32,549 nt of DNA, from positions 1 through 32,549 of the forward strand of contig JACQXY010000059.1 of the NCBI GenBank assembly GCA_016208485.1, in the 5' to 3' direction. Position 1 is the first letter of the stretch. Each line of letters opens with the position of its first letter. The translations under genes were made by a program, and so were the position numbers. The notes beneath the pieces were generated by a model. It saw nothing but the letters and a program-made list of their open reading frames with translations. It was not told where the DNA came from and did not search any database. This DNA comes from Acidobacteriota bacterium (lineage in GTDB: Bacteria > Actinomycetota > AC-67). Of this stretch, positions 13,501-22,547 are shown piece by piece.

Positions 13501-13715
13501 TGCTCCAACGGCCTCGCCCGCGCCCCGTGGTGGCGATGCTCTCTTCGCCGGGCCGGAGCGGATTGGCCGACCGAGGGGATCGTACCGCGCGAACAAGGGA
13601 CGGTTTCTCCTCCTTGCCCGGTTCCCCGCCCCGGCGGCGGGACGTCGGTCGGGTAATGTCTCCCGAAGCGACGGCCGATACCCGAGTAGGACATCGCTCC
13701 GGAGGGGGAGCCGCT

Positions 13716-15296
13716 TTGTCACGCGCGACCAGGTTCTCCGGCGCTGCGCTTCTCGCGCTGGGGCTGCTCGCTCCGGCGCCACGGCCGGCGCGCGCCACCG
13801 GGACCGACTACTACGTCTCTCCGTCCGGCTCGGACGGCGACCCGGGCACGGCGGAGGCGCCCTGGGGAAGCGTCGGCCAGTCCCTGCGCCGGCTGTCTCC
13901 CGGCGACACGCTTTGGGTGCGCGGGGGGACCTACCGGGAGCGGATCACGACGAACGGGTTTCGCGCGGGATCGCCGAGCGCGCCCGTCCGGGTCATCGCC
14001 TACCCGGGCGAGCGCCCGCTGATCAAGGGCGTGCTCTGGATCCGCTACGCCGACTACTGGGCCTTCGACGGGATCGACGTGACCTGGGACGCGGAGCGAA
14101 ACGGCGCGCGCGACTTCCTGCTGAAGATCATGAGCGGCGTCGGATGGTCGTACCGGAACGCTGAGATCTGGGGCGCCCGCTGGGTCGGCAACGTCTACAT
14201 CGGCACCGCGGTCGAAGGGCAGCCGGCGAGGTGGACCCTATCCGGCAACTGTATCCACGACAACGACGCGCGAGGCGCCTACCTGACCGATCACAACATC
14301 TACCTCGATCCCGGCCTGGGCTCTGGTCCCGGCGTGATCGAACGCAACATCCTCTTCAACGCCGAGAACGGCTACAACATCAAGGCAGCCGGCCCCGACC
14401 GGTCCGGCGGCGCCGCGAACGTCGCAATCCGTAACAACACCATGGCGAGCGCCGCCGAGGGGGTGACGGTCGCCTTCGGATCCCACCACATCACGCTCGA
14501 GCGGAACCTGATCGGTCCGCGCGCCGGGGGCAAGTCCTGGTACCCGGCGATTCGCGGAGCGGAGGCCTTCGGCGAGCGCAACGGCGCGCGGTCCAACGCC
14601 GCGCATGCCGTCGCCCGCGTGCTCCTCAACACCGACTCCTCCACGGGGATCGCCGACCTCGGAGGAAACCGCCTGCTCGACCCCAGGTTCGACAGCATCA
14701 CGAGCTGCCGCGGATTCCACCCCCGGGATCCTTCGGCGGACGCGTACGGCCGCTACGCGCCGGAGCTGGTGAGCGGCGACTGGGATGGGAACGGCACCGA
14801 GACGCCCGGCCTCTTCACCGGCGGGTACTGGCGCCTGCGCAACTCCAACTCCACCGGTGCCGCAGACGCGAGCTTCGCCTTCGGCCGCTCCGGCGACGTG
14901 CCGATCGCCGGAGACTGGGACGGCGACGGACGAGGCACGATCGGGGTCGTTCGCGGCAACACCGTGTACCTGCGCAACAGCAACACCGCCGGCAGGCCGG
15001 ACCGCTCGTTCACCTACGGCGCGGCGACCGACCGGTTCATCGCGGGAGATTGGAACGGAGACGGCCTCGACACGATCGGAGTCGTGCGCGGCAACACCGT
15101 GTACCTGCGCAACCAGAACTCGACCGGCAGGCCGGACCGCTCGTTCACCTACGGCACCGCGACCGACCGGTTCGTCGCGGGAGACTGGAACGGAGACGGC
15201 CGGACCACCCTGGGGACGGTGGGCGCGGGGGCCTGGTCCCTGCGCGAGGCGAACTCGACCGGCGGCCCCGACCTGATCTTCCGCTACAGCGGCTGA
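13716..15296 (+). CDS. secreted right-handed beta-helix protein with C-terminal FG-GAP-like repeats
   Basis: A 526-residue exported protein. The TTG at 13716 is chosen because GGAGGGGGAG lies five bases upstream and because it yields a clean signal peptide (MSRATRF, then GAALLALGLLAP, cleavage after ARA near 27). Residues 31-350 begin DYYVSPSGSDGDPGT and GDTLWVRGGTYRE, the entry to a parallel beta-helix (DUF1565/pectate-lyase-like) domain, with later rungs such as IERNILFNAENGYNI and VAIRNNTMASAAEGVTV. Residues 352-526 are four 45-residue repeats with GDWDGDG calcium-type turns. Such proteins often bind or cut polysaccharide; no catalytic set is identifiable, so the activity is unknown. An ATG at 13656 is an alternative but gives no signal peptide at the N-terminus. 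Confidence 0.8.
   Translation: MSRATRFSGAALLALGLLAPAPRPARATGTDYYVSPSGSDGDPGTAEAPWGSVGQSLRRLSPGDTLWVRGGTYRERITTNGFRAGSPSAPVRVIAYPGERPLIKGVLWIRYADYWAFDGIDVTWDAERNGARDFLLKIMSGVGWSYRNAEIWGARWVGNVYIGTAVEGQPARWTLSGNCIHDNDARGAYLTDHNIYLDPGLGSGPGVIERNILFNAENGYNIKAAGPDRSGGAANVAIRNNTMASAAEGVTVAFGSHHITLERNLIGPRAGGKSWYPAIRGAEAFGERNGARSNAAHAVARVLLNTDSSTGIADLGGNRLLDPRFDSITSCRGFHPRDPSADAYGRYAPELVSGDWDGNGTETPGLFTGGYWRLRNSNSTGAADASFAFGRSGDVPIAGDWDGDGRGTIGVVRGNTVYLRNSNTAGRPDRSFTYGAATDRFIAGDWNGDGLDTIGVVRGNTVYLRNQNSTGRPDRSFTYGTATDRFVAGDWNGDGRTTLGTVGAGAWSLREANSTGGPDLIFRYSG
14769..15293 (+). repeat. four tandem 135-bp coding repeats
   Basis: Units begin at 14769, 14904, 15039 and 15174; the last is five residues short. 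Each encodes GDW-(D/N)-G-(D/N)-G, then a glycine-rich strand, LR(N/E).N(S/T).G and an aromatic (S)F(T/A)(Y/F)G. Units two and three are almost identical at DNA level between about 14946 and 15215, showing recent duplication or gene conversion. Confidence 0.9.
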
Positions 15297-15394
15297 GCGG
15301 CGAGACGGTCCGTCCCCTACTCCTCCGCGAGCGCCACCCGCGGCCCGGCCGATGTCTGGGGCTCCGCCCGCCGGGCGCGGCCGATGCCTGGAAC

Positions 15395-16888
15395 TCAGGC
15401 GGTGGCGAGGCCCCGCGCCCAGCGGCCGAGCTGGTCGGCCGGCATCGGCGGACTCCAGAAGAACCCCTGGGCGAGGTCGCACTTGAGCACCCCAAGGAGG
15501 TCTCGCACCTCCTTGTCCTCGACGCCCTCGGCCACAACCTTCTTGTTGAGGCTGTGCGCGAGGTCGATCGTGGACCGGACGATCTTCGCGTCCCGGTCGT
15601 CGGACGCCATGTTCGTGACGAACTCCTTGTCGATCTTGATCTCGTGCACCGGAAGGCTTCGGAGATAGGCGAGCGACGAGTACCCGGTGCCGAAGTCGTC
15701 GATCGAGAGGCGAACCCCCATGGCCTCAAGCCGCCCGAGCAGCTCGGCCGACCCCGCGGGATCCGCCATCACGGCGCTCTCGGTCAGCTCCAGCTCGAGG
15801 GCGCCCGGATCGACCGAGAACCGGGCGAGCATCGAGGCGATGGTCTGTGCGAGAGACGGCTCGTCGAGGATGCGCGCCGACAGGTTGACGGCGACGTTCA
15901 GCTCGAGGCCGGCCCGGCGCCACGCACGGCACTGACGGAGCGCGGTCTCCAGCACCCAGAGAGACAGGATCCGGATGAGCCCGCTCTCCTCCGCCTGGGG
16001 GATGAACTCCATCGGCGAGATCAAGCCGAACTCCGGATGCCTCCAGCGAACGAGCGCCTCGACTCCCACGATGCGGCCGCTGCAGAGGTCCATCTTCGGC
16101 TGGTAGTGCAGCTCGAGGTCGCCCCGTCCGAGCGCCTTCCGGACCGGGTTCACGGCTCCGGCGATCAGGATGCCCGATGCGAGCGGCAATCCCGCGTGCG
16201 CGAGCCACCAACCGCCGGACCAGACAGGAGAGGCGATGAAGAGCGCGCCCCCGATGGCCATCGCGACCGACGCCCCGCCGAGCGACGCGACCTGCGGGCG
16301 GCGGTTCCGCCTCCAGGCGACGCCCAGCGCGAGGACCACCTGGACCTGCACGGCGAGCGCCGCCCATTCGATCGCGCGCCCGCTCGGCAACTTGAACGCG
16401 AGACTCGCCCACACTCCCGCCGCGGTCGCGGCGACGATCCCCGCCGCCACGACGGCCGCGAGCAGCGCCGTCCTTTCCCGAATTCGACGTGAGAAGCGGG
16501 GGTCGGATGCCGCCAGGAGCAACGCGAGGGCGAACGCAAGACGCGAGGCGGGCCCGATCGACTCCCCGATCGAGCCTTCGCTCCCCGCGAGCGCCTGAGC
16601 GGCCGACACGATGCAGAGGCCACCGAGTCCCGCTCCAAGCATCAAGCTCTGGCCCGAGGGCTCGATCCGGAAGCGACCCCGCGAGCCGATCGCGGCGGCT
16701 CCCGCGCAGAGAGCCGCGAATGAGACGAGCAGTCTCTGCGCCCCCGCCGCTCTCGCCGAGCCGCTCGGCATGGCGGCGGAGGCGAGCGCCAGCGCCGCGA
16801 ACAGCGCGAGGATCAGCCACTGCAAAGTCCCGCCGCCGCGGCGGACGAGGATGACGCGGCGCTGGCCCAGGCTGTAAATGCCCCCCAC
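15395..16888 (-). CDS. membrane-anchored EAL-domain c-di-GMP phosphodiesterase
   Basis: A 497-residue protein. Residues 20-247 hold about seven hydrophobic segments with no known sensor signature. Residues 255-490 are an EAL domain with the key motifs intact: VEALVRWRHP (Glu277), NLSARI (Asn335), ELTES (367-371), IDDFGTGYSSLAYL (Asp397, Asp398), KID (Lys418), EGVED (Glu454) and QGFF (Gln474). It should therefore hydrolyse cyclic di-GMP at the inner membrane face. There is no GGDEF domain. The GTG at 16888 is the most plausible start, with a weak GAGG upstream; the frame stays open beyond, but that extension is Arg-rich and repeat-derived. It converges on the beta-helix gene; the 98 bases between hold an imperfect short repeat (CGGCCGATG-CTGG, twice). 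Confidence 0.87.
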   Translation of the reverse strand: MGGIYSLGQRRVILVRRGGGTLQWLILALFAALALASAAMPSGSARAAGAQRLLVSFAALCAGAAAIGSRGRFRIEPSGQSLMLGAGLGGLCIVSAAQALAGSEGSIGESIGPASRLAFALALLLAASDPRFSRRIRERTALLAAVVAAGIVAATAAGVWASLAFKLPSGRAIEWAALAVQVQVVLALGVAWRRNRRPQVASLGGASVAMAIGGALFIASPVWSGGWWLAHAGLPLASGILIAGAVNPVRKALGRGDLELHYQPKMDLCSGRIVGVEALVRWRHPEFGLISPMEFIPQAEESGLIRILSLWVLETALRQCRAWRRAGLELNVAVNLSARILDEPSLAQTIASMLARFSVDPGALELELTESAVMADPAGSAELLGRLEAMGVRLSIDDFGTGYSSLAYLRSLPVHEIKIDKEFVTNMASDDRDAKIVRSTIDLAHSLNKKVVAEGVEDKEVRDLLGVLKCDLAQGFFWSPPMPADQLGRWARGLATA

Positions 16889-16954
16889 CCCCGTGTGCCT
16901 CGAAAGAGCCTCTAGTCCTTTCGGAGCATGGGGTCCGGCTCTTGAGCCACCCGC

Positions 16955-17025
16955 CCGATTGCCCGGCTGCGCGCGCCACCATCCGATTGCCCGGCTGCTC
17001 AGTCGCCGCCCGATTGCCCAGATCG
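16955..17025. repeat. short direct repeats in intergenic DNA
   Basis: CCGATTGCCCGGCTGC occurs at 16955-16970 and again at 16983-16998 (28-base period). A third, diverged copy (CCGATTGCCCAGATCGC) lies at 17010-17025. The stretch from 16889 to 17070 has no gene and lies between the ABC permease stop and the EAL start, so the repeats are in the upstream region of the EAL gene. Function unknown. Confidence 0.7.
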
Positions 17026-17070
17026 CCCGAGTGGTCGCCGGGACGATCCGCCCAACCCGGCCGGGGGCGC

Positions 17071-18168
17071 TCAGGCGCGGGCGAAACGGAAGGCGCGATT
17101 CGCGAGGAGGAACGACACGAGGACCCACACCCCGAGCAGTGCAAGCTGCGACCCCGCGGCGGTGATCGGCAGCCCGTCGTTCGCGATCGTGCGGAGCGCC
17201 TCGATGAGCGGCGTGAGCGGCAGGTAGCGGACCACCGCGCGCATCGCGGCCGGGAGGGTCTCGGTCGGGAAGAAGACCCCGGACAGGAACATCATCGGCA
17301 GCGCCACGACGTTTCCGATCCCCTGCGCGGCGTCGGGGTTCGGCGCGCGTCCGGCGACCGCGACTCCGATGTTGAGGAAGATCAGGTTCGCGACCGCGGC
17401 GAGGGCCACGATCCAGAAGATGCTGCCGTAGACACGCGCGCCGAAGAGGACCATCCCGACGGCCATGATCAACGCGGCCTGCACGACCGAGAGCACCAGG
17501 CGGGCGCCGACTTGGGCGACGAGGAACTTCGAGGGCGCGAGCGGCGTGGCGAGGATCCTCTTCAGAATTCGCTGCTCGCGGAACCTCGCGATCGCGACCG
17601 CCATCCCGATGATCGAGAACTGCATCACTCCCATTGCCACGAGCCCCGGAAGCAGGAAGTCGTAGTAGTCGATGGTCCGCGCCTTCACGCCGTTCGGGGC
17701 GACCACGAGAGGGGGAGACCGAACACCCGAGAGCGTGAGGTTCAGGCGGTCCACGATGCGCTCGATCGCGCCGAGGGCGAACTGGTTGGTGTCGAAGTTC
17801 GACTGGTTGTAGAGGACCTCGATCACCGCCGGGCCGATCGCCGGCGACGAGCCGGCCGGCGGCTCCCCCGGGACCGAAAGAACCACGTCGATGTCGCCCG
17901 CCGTGAGCGCCGCGCGCGCCGAGGCGAGCGTCCGCCCCTCCTTCACCGAGAAGCTGGCGACCGGCCTGAGACCCTCGACGAGCGCACGGTAGACCGGAGA
18001 GGTTCGCGCGCCGACCATCGCGATGTCCACCTTGGGACCCCGAGAGAAGTCGAACAGCCCGAAGACGACGGCGAAGATCACGGGGAACAGCAGCGCGTAG
18101 AACAGCGTCTGCTTGTCCCGGTAGAGCATCTTCAGGCTCGCAACGAACAGCTTCCGCATCCGCGTCAC
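17071..18168 (-). CDS. ABC-2 type transporter permease
   Basis: A 365-residue permease of the ABC-2 (YhgE/NatB/DrrB-like) type. One N-terminal membrane helix (about 24-41, LFYALLFPVIFAVVFGLF) is followed by an extracellular domain of some 130 residues, then five C-terminal helices including LPGLVAMGVMQFSIIGMAVA and PMMFLSGVFFPTETLPAAM. The YLPLTPLIEALR segment before the last helix is characteristic. It exports an unknown substrate together with the ATPase encoded just upstream. GTG at 18168 overlaps the ATPase stop (GTGA); an ATG three codons later is an alternative start. Confidence 0.9.
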   Translation of the reverse strand: MTRMRKLFVASLKMLYRDKQTLFYALLFPVIFAVVFGLFDFSRGPKVDIAMVGARTSPVYRALVEGLRPVASFSVKEGRTLASARAALTAGDIDVVLSVPGEPPAGSSPAIGPAVIEVLYNQSNFDTNQFALGAIERIVDRLNLTLSGVRSPPLVVAPNGVKARTIDYYDFLLPGLVAMGVMQFSIIGMAVAIARFREQRILKRILATPLAPSKFLVAQVGARLVLSVVQAALIMAVGMVLFGARVYGSIFWIVALAAVANLIFLNIGVAVAGRAPNPDAAQGIGNVVALPMMFLSGVFFPTETLPAAMRAVVRYLPLTPLIEALRTIANDGLPITAAGSQLALLGVWVLVSFLLANRAFRFARA

Positions 18169-19118
18169 TCCCTCAGCGCGTGTCCGGTGAGAGACAGGAA
18201 GACCTCTTCGAGCGTCGCCGGGCTCACACGAACGTCATCGAGCGCGACCTGCCGGTCGCGCGCCCACGTCGTGAACGCGAACAGCGTGGCCTGCGGGTCG
18301 CGCACCCGAAGCTCGTAGCGGCGCTCCCCGTTCGGCAGCGCCGCGACCTCGGCCACCCCGGGGAGCCGCGCGAGATCCTCCTCATCGATCGCCCGGCCCG
18401 TCGCGAACGCGATCCGGTATGCCGCCGGGAGCTGGCGGACGAGCCCGAGGGGTGTGTCGAGCGCCACGATCCGCCCGTTGTCGATGATCGCCACCCGGTC
18501 GCAGAGCAGCTCCGCCTCCTCCATGTAGTGCGTCGTGAGGACGATGGTCTTCCCCTCCTCGCGGTTGATGGATCCGATCACGTCCCACAGATGCCGGCGA
18601 GCCTGCGGATCCAGGCCCGTCGTCGGCTCGTCGAGGAAGAGCACCTCGGGATCGTTCACCATCGCCGCGACGATCGAGAACCGCTGAGCCTGGCCGCCTG
18701 AAAGCTCCTTCAGGCGCGCCCTGCGCTTCTCGGAAAGACCCACCTTGGCGAGCAGCACGTCCGGGCTCACGGATCTCGGATAGAACGACCCGAACAGCTC
18801 GAGGATCTCGTCGAGACGCAAGTGATCGAAGTACGCGGCGGCCTGGAGCTGGACCCCGATCCGAGACTTCACCCGGGCCGCGTCCTTGTGGGAGTCGCTC
18901 CCGAGAACGAACGTCTGCCCCGACGTCGGCGATGCGAGTCCCTCGACGACCTCGAGCGTCGTGGTCTTTCCGGCCCCGTTCGGTCCGAGGAACCCGAAGA
19001 TCTCGCCGCGGCGCACGGAGAACGAGACCCCGTCGACCGCGCGGATCGTTCCGCCGCCCGGCGCGGGGAACTCCTTCACCAGGTCGCGGACCTCGACGGC
19101 CGGCTCGCTCTGCGTCAT
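18165..19118 (-). CDS. ABC transporter ATP-binding protein
   Basis: A 317-residue ATPase of the DrrA/CcmA class. Walker A GPNGAGKTT at 45-53, Q-loop at Gln92, signature LSGGQAQRF at 139-147, Walker B VLFLDEP at 159-165 and the H-loop His197 in TTHYME are all present. The C-terminal 80 residues form the extra domain seen in ABC-2 exporters (SPATLEEVFLSLTG). The ATG at 19118 overlaps the upstream kinase stop (ATGA), and the stop overlaps the permease start, so kinase, ATPase and permease are translated in a coupled series. The substrate is unknown; antibiotic, lipid or peptide export are typical for this class. Confidence 0.94.
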   Translation of the reverse strand: MTQSEPAVEVRDLVKEFPAPGGGTIRAVDGVSFSVRRGEIFGFLGPNGAGKTTTLEVVEGLASPTSGQTFVLGSDSHKDAARVKSRIGVQLQAAAYFDHLRLDEILELFGSFYPRSVSPDVLLAKVGLSEKRRARLKELSGGQAQRFSIVAAMVNDPEVLFLDEPTTGLDPQARRHLWDVIGSINREEGKTIVLTTHYMEEAELLCDRVAIIDNGRIVALDTPLGLVRQLPAAYRIAFATGRAIDEEDLARLPGVAEVAALPNGERRYELRVRDPQATLFAFTTWARDRQVALDDVRVSPATLEEVFLSLTGHALRE

Positions 19119-20890
19119 CGATCCTCTATCGCCGCCACGGGAAGGCGCACTCGGAACGTCGTGCCCCCGGCGACGGAGGACACGTCGATCGATCCGCCGA
19201 GGAGGTCGACGATGGTCTTCGTGATGTAGAGGCCGAGTCCCACGCCGCGCGACCGGGTCGCCCGCGGGGTCCCGCCTTGCTGGAAGCGATCGAAGATGCT
19301 CGGCAGATCCTCGACGGGGATACCGGGCCCCCGATCGGCGACCTCGATCACGACCGCGCCCGGCTCGCCTCGGAGCCTCAGGTCCACCGGGGCCGAAGGC
19401 GGGGAGAACTTGAGCGCGTTGTCCACCAGGTTCCTGATGACCTGCCTGAGCCGCTGGGGATCGGTCCGCACCTCGGTGAGCGCGCCGCCGGACTCGACGC
19501 GCACCCGAGCCTGCCCGTCGCCGATCTCGTCGAGGACCTCCGCGGCCAGGGCCGGCAGTTCCACCGGCTCCAGGGTCAAGCGCACCGCATGCGCGTCGAG
19601 CTGCTCGGTGAGGAGAAGATTCTCCACGAGGCCGATCAGACGGTCGGCTTGACGATCGATCACCGACAGCCCCTGATCGAGGATGTCCCGAGTTCGCTCG
19701 ATATCGGACCTCCGCAGGGTCTTGACGAAACCGCTGATTGCCGTGAGCGGCGAGCGAAGCTCGTGGGACGCCACCGCGATGAAGTCGGATCTCATCGCGT
19801 CCAGTTCGCGCAGGCGATCGAGCGCCGCGCGCTCCCCCGCGAGCAGCCGGGCGTTCGAGATGATCAGGCCGATCTGGGGCGCGAGGCGAGAGAGGCGGTC
19901 GCAGTCCTCCGGGGTGAAGTGGCCGGGCTCCGGCGACTCGACGTTCACGACCCCGATGAGACGGTCGTGAGCGACGATCGGCACGGCCAACTCGGAGCGC
20001 GCCCTCCCCTGCACCTCGACGAAGTCGGGATCCAGAGCGGTGTCGGAGACGAGCTGCGGCTCGCCGGTCGCCACGACTCGACCGCAGATCCCCCGGCCGG
20101 GGGGGATCACGGTCCCGACCGTCCCGGAAGGGAACCCGGCCGCGGCCACGCAGCGAACGGCCGTCCCGCCCGACGCACTCTCGAGCAGTCCGATGCCGAA
20201 GCGGTCGTAGCCGAGCGTCCCGGACATCGCAACCGCGATGGATCCAACCGTGGCATCGAGCGTCACGCCGGCCGCCCCGGCGAGCACGATCTCCTGGAAA
20301 GCCTGGAGCTCCCCGGCTCGGAGGTCCGCCCGCTCGCGCTCCCGCCGGAGCCGGTCGGCGCCCATGCCGGCGACCGCCCCGATGATCGCCATGATTCCGA
20401 CGCGGAACGCGACGGTGACCATGTCGAGCCGCCCGCCGACGAACTCGCTGCGGTACAGTTCGTGGAGGACCTGGTTCGGCAGGGCCGCCGCCACCGGAGC
20501 CATCGCCCCCCAGATCTGGTACCGGGCGGCCCCCTCGAGGGGGAGGATGTAGAGGATGACCCAGGAGGTCTCCGCCGGGTCGAACGAATAGAGCCAGGAC
20601 ATCGCGAACAGGGCAACCGCGTCGGTCAGGAAAGCGAGGAGGCCGATCCTGGCAGGCGCCGAGCGCCGGGTCCCCGCCCAGATCGCGCCGTTCGCGAGCG
20701 CGAACAGGCCGATGATCAGGTAGCCGAGCGGCCGGACGTATGAGGGAGCGACCGGGCCGGCCGAAGGATCGCGGTACGTGCCCCAAACCGCGAAGACGCC
20801 GAGAGCCACCCCAAACCAGCGAAGCCTCACGAGCTGACGCTCGAGCAGGCGCGCCTCGTCGGCGGACGAGTCGAACTCCCCTGCCGTCAT
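19115..20890 (-). CDS. membrane sensor histidine kinase with GAF domain, coupled to an ABC exporter
   Basis: A 591-residue kinase. Residues 22-180 contain about six membrane helices of MASE-like character, residues 200-345 are a GAF domain (GYDRFGIGLLE, PPGRGICGRVVATGEPQLV, VPIVAHDRLIGVVNVES), residues 366-430 are HisKA with the phospho-acceptor His376 in ASHELRSPLTAI, and the rest is the HATPase domain (NLVDNALKFS, DRGPGIP, GVGLGLYITKTIVDLLGG). It could autophosphorylate, but no response regulator is encoded nearby. Its stop overlaps the ABC ATPase start by four bases, tying its level to the exporter. The ATG at 20890 is chosen because GAGGTGGGA lies about ten bases upstream; longer in-frame starts up to 21121 would overlap the aldehyde dehydrogenase gene. 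Confidence 0.9.
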   Translation of the reverse strand: MTAGEFDSSADEARLLERQLVRLRWFGVALGVFAVWGTYRDPSAGPVAPSYVRPLGYLIIGLFALANGAIWAGTRRSAPARIGLLAFLTDAVALFAMSWLYSFDPAETSWVILYILPLEGAARYQIWGAMAPVAAALPNQVLHELYRSEFVGGRLDMVTVAFRVGIMAIIGAVAGMGADRLRRERERADLRAGELQAFQEIVLAGAAGVTLDATVGSIAVAMSGTLGYDRFGIGLLESASGGTAVRCVAAAGFPSGTVGTVIPPGRGICGRVVATGEPQLVSDTALDPDFVEVQGRARSELAVPIVAHDRLIGVVNVESPEPGHFTPEDCDRLSRLAPQIGLIISNARLLAGERAALDRLRELDAMRSDFIAVASHELRSPLTAISGFVKTLRRSDIERTRDILDQGLSVIDRQADRLIGLVENLLLTEQLDAHAVRLTLEPVELPALAAEVLDEIGDGQARVRVESGGALTEVRTDPQRLRQVIRNLVDNALKFSPPSAPVDLRLRGEPGAVVIEVADRGPGIPVEDLPSIFDRFQQGGTPRATRSRGVGLGLYITKTIVDLLGGSIDVSSVAGGTTFRVRLPVAAIEDR

Positions 20891-21003
20891 GCCCCAGTCC
20901 CACCTCGATCGACCAGCACCACGCAAACCCCTTTGAACGGTACCCAAGCGCTCCCGGTAGACACCATGGCCCGCAGGGAGGATTCCTCGGGGGCCCTTGG
21001 GGA

Positions 21004-22419
21004 CTACCCGTCGAGCACCACGAGCTTCTCCTGGGTCATCTCCCGGATCGCGTATCGCGGTCCTTCCCGAGTGTTTCCCGACTCCCCCATCCCTCCATAG
21101 GGCATCTGGTCCGCGCGCCACGTGGGGACCTCGTTCACGAGCACCGCGGCCGCGCGCAGCCGGCGCGCCGCGCGCAGCCCGGCCTCGATCGAACGGGTGA
21201 AGACACCTGCGTTCAGACCGTAGGGAGAGCGGTTCGCCGTGTCAATCGCTTCGTCGAGGCTCCGGTAGGCGATCACCGACACCACCGGCCCGAAGATCTC
21301 CTCGGCGCACACTCGCATCTCCGGCGCCGCGCCGGCCACCACGGTCGGCGTGACGAAACCGTCCCTCCCGCCGCCCCCCGTGAGGACCCGCGCGCCGGCC
21401 GCTTCCGCCTCCCTCACCCAGGCGAGCACGCGCTCGGCCTCGGCTGGCCGGATGAGCGGGCCGACCTCGGTCTCCTCGGCGGCCGGGTCTCCAACCACGA
21501 GCGACTCGACGGCCGGGACGAGCAGGCGCAGGAACTCGTCGTGCACGTCGCGGTGCACGAAGATCCTCTGAACCGAGACGCAGGACTGACCCGCGTGCGC
21601 GAACCCGGCCAGGCGCACCTTCGCCGCGGCGCGCGCGAGGTCGGCGTCCGGCTCGACGAGGACCGGCGCGTTCGAGCCCAGCTCGAGGAGGACCCGCTTC
21701 CGCGCCGCGCGCCCGGCGAGCGCCCAACCGACCCGCGTCGACCCGGTGAAGGTCAGAATCGCAACGTCCGGGTGCGCGGCGAGGGGCGCGGCGGCCTCCT
21801 CTCCGAACCCGGTGACGAGATTCACCCAACCCTTCGGCACTCCCGCGTCCCGCATCAGCCTCACGAGGGCGATCGCCGACAGCGGCGTCTTCTCCGCCGG
21901 CTTCAGCACGACGGCGCACCCCGCCGCGAGCGCCGGCGCGAGCTTGTGGCCGACCAGGTTGAGCGGGAAGTTGAACGGCGTGATCGCGCCGACAACCCCG
22001 CGCGGCTCGCGGATCGTGAATGCGAGCTTCCCGGCGCCGGCGGCCGCGGCGTCCATCGGCACCGCCTCGCCGGCAAGCGTCCGGGCCTCGGCCGCCGCGA
22101 ACGTCCAGGTCGAGGCCGCGCGCTCGGCCTCCGCGCGCGCCTGCCGGATGGGCTTGGCGGCCTCGGCGCAGATCTCGCGCGCGAACGCCTCGAGGTTCGC
22201 GCGAATGCCGGCCGCGATCCGGTCGCACATCTCGGCGCGCGCGTGCGCCGGCAGCGGGTCGCGCATCGCGGCTACCGCCGCCGCGACGGCGGCATCAATG
22301 TCGGGAGGTCCCCCGCGCGCGCACTCCGCGAGCGCCTCGCCGGAGAAGGGGTTCACGACCTCGAAGCGCTCGTCCCCCGCGCGCCACGCCCCGCCGATGA
22401 AATGGCCCTCGATTCGCAT
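21004..22419 (-). CDS. NAD(P)-dependent aldehyde dehydrogenase
   Basis: A 471-residue aldehyde dehydrogenase of normal length. The catalytic Cys280 lies in GQSCVSVQR, the general base Glu246 in LLELGSNAPV, Asn150 in TPFNFPLN and the cofactor-binding Lys173 in LKPAEKTPLSA. FTGSTRVG marks the nucleotide-binding fold and EEIFGPVV the substrate side. The C-terminal YGGMGESGNTREG fits the lactaldehyde/phosphonoacetaldehyde/sulfolactaldehyde group, but the substrate cannot be fixed. The ATG at 22419 follows GGAGGG by six bases. It lies 113 bases upstream of the kinase-ABC operon in the same direction; no shared function is evident. Confidence 0.92.
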   Translation of the reverse strand: MRIEGHFIGGAWRAGDERFEVVNPFSGEALAECARGGPPDIDAAVAAAVAAMRDPLPAHARAEMCDRIAAGIRANLEAFAREICAEAAKPIRQARAEAERAASTWTFAAAEARTLAGEAVPMDAAAAGAGKLAFTIREPRGVVGAITPFNFPLNLVGHKLAPALAAGCAVVLKPAEKTPLSAIALVRLMRDAGVPKGWVNLVTGFGEEAAAPLAAHPDVAILTFTGSTRVGWALAGRAARKRVLLELGSNAPVLVEPDADLARAAAKVRLAGFAHAGQSCVSVQRIFVHRDVHDEFLRLLVPAVESLVVGDPAAEETEVGPLIRPAEAERVLAWVREAEAAGARVLTGGGGRDGFVTPTVVAGAAPEMRVCAEEIFGPVVSVIAYRSLDEAIDTANRSPYGLNAGVFTRSIEAGLRAARRLRAAAVLVNEVPTWRADQMPYGGMGESGNTREGPRYAIREMTQEKLVVLDG

Positions 22420-22547
22420 CTCGCGCCCTCCGCCGGAGGTCTTGACCGCAAGATCGGCTTGCCCGGCTCAGACGCAACCGTAGAGCCTCGGGGCCGCCCC
22501 GAGCCAGCCCGCGAAGGCGGGCCGGACGAGAGCCGACCCCCTCGGAA

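Noticed and set aside
13500..13715. Upstream extension of the beta-helix protein from 13500 or 13656
   Set aside because: The TTG at 13716 has a strong ribosome site and gives a proper signal peptide; the upstream residues are Arg/Pro-rich and would bury it.
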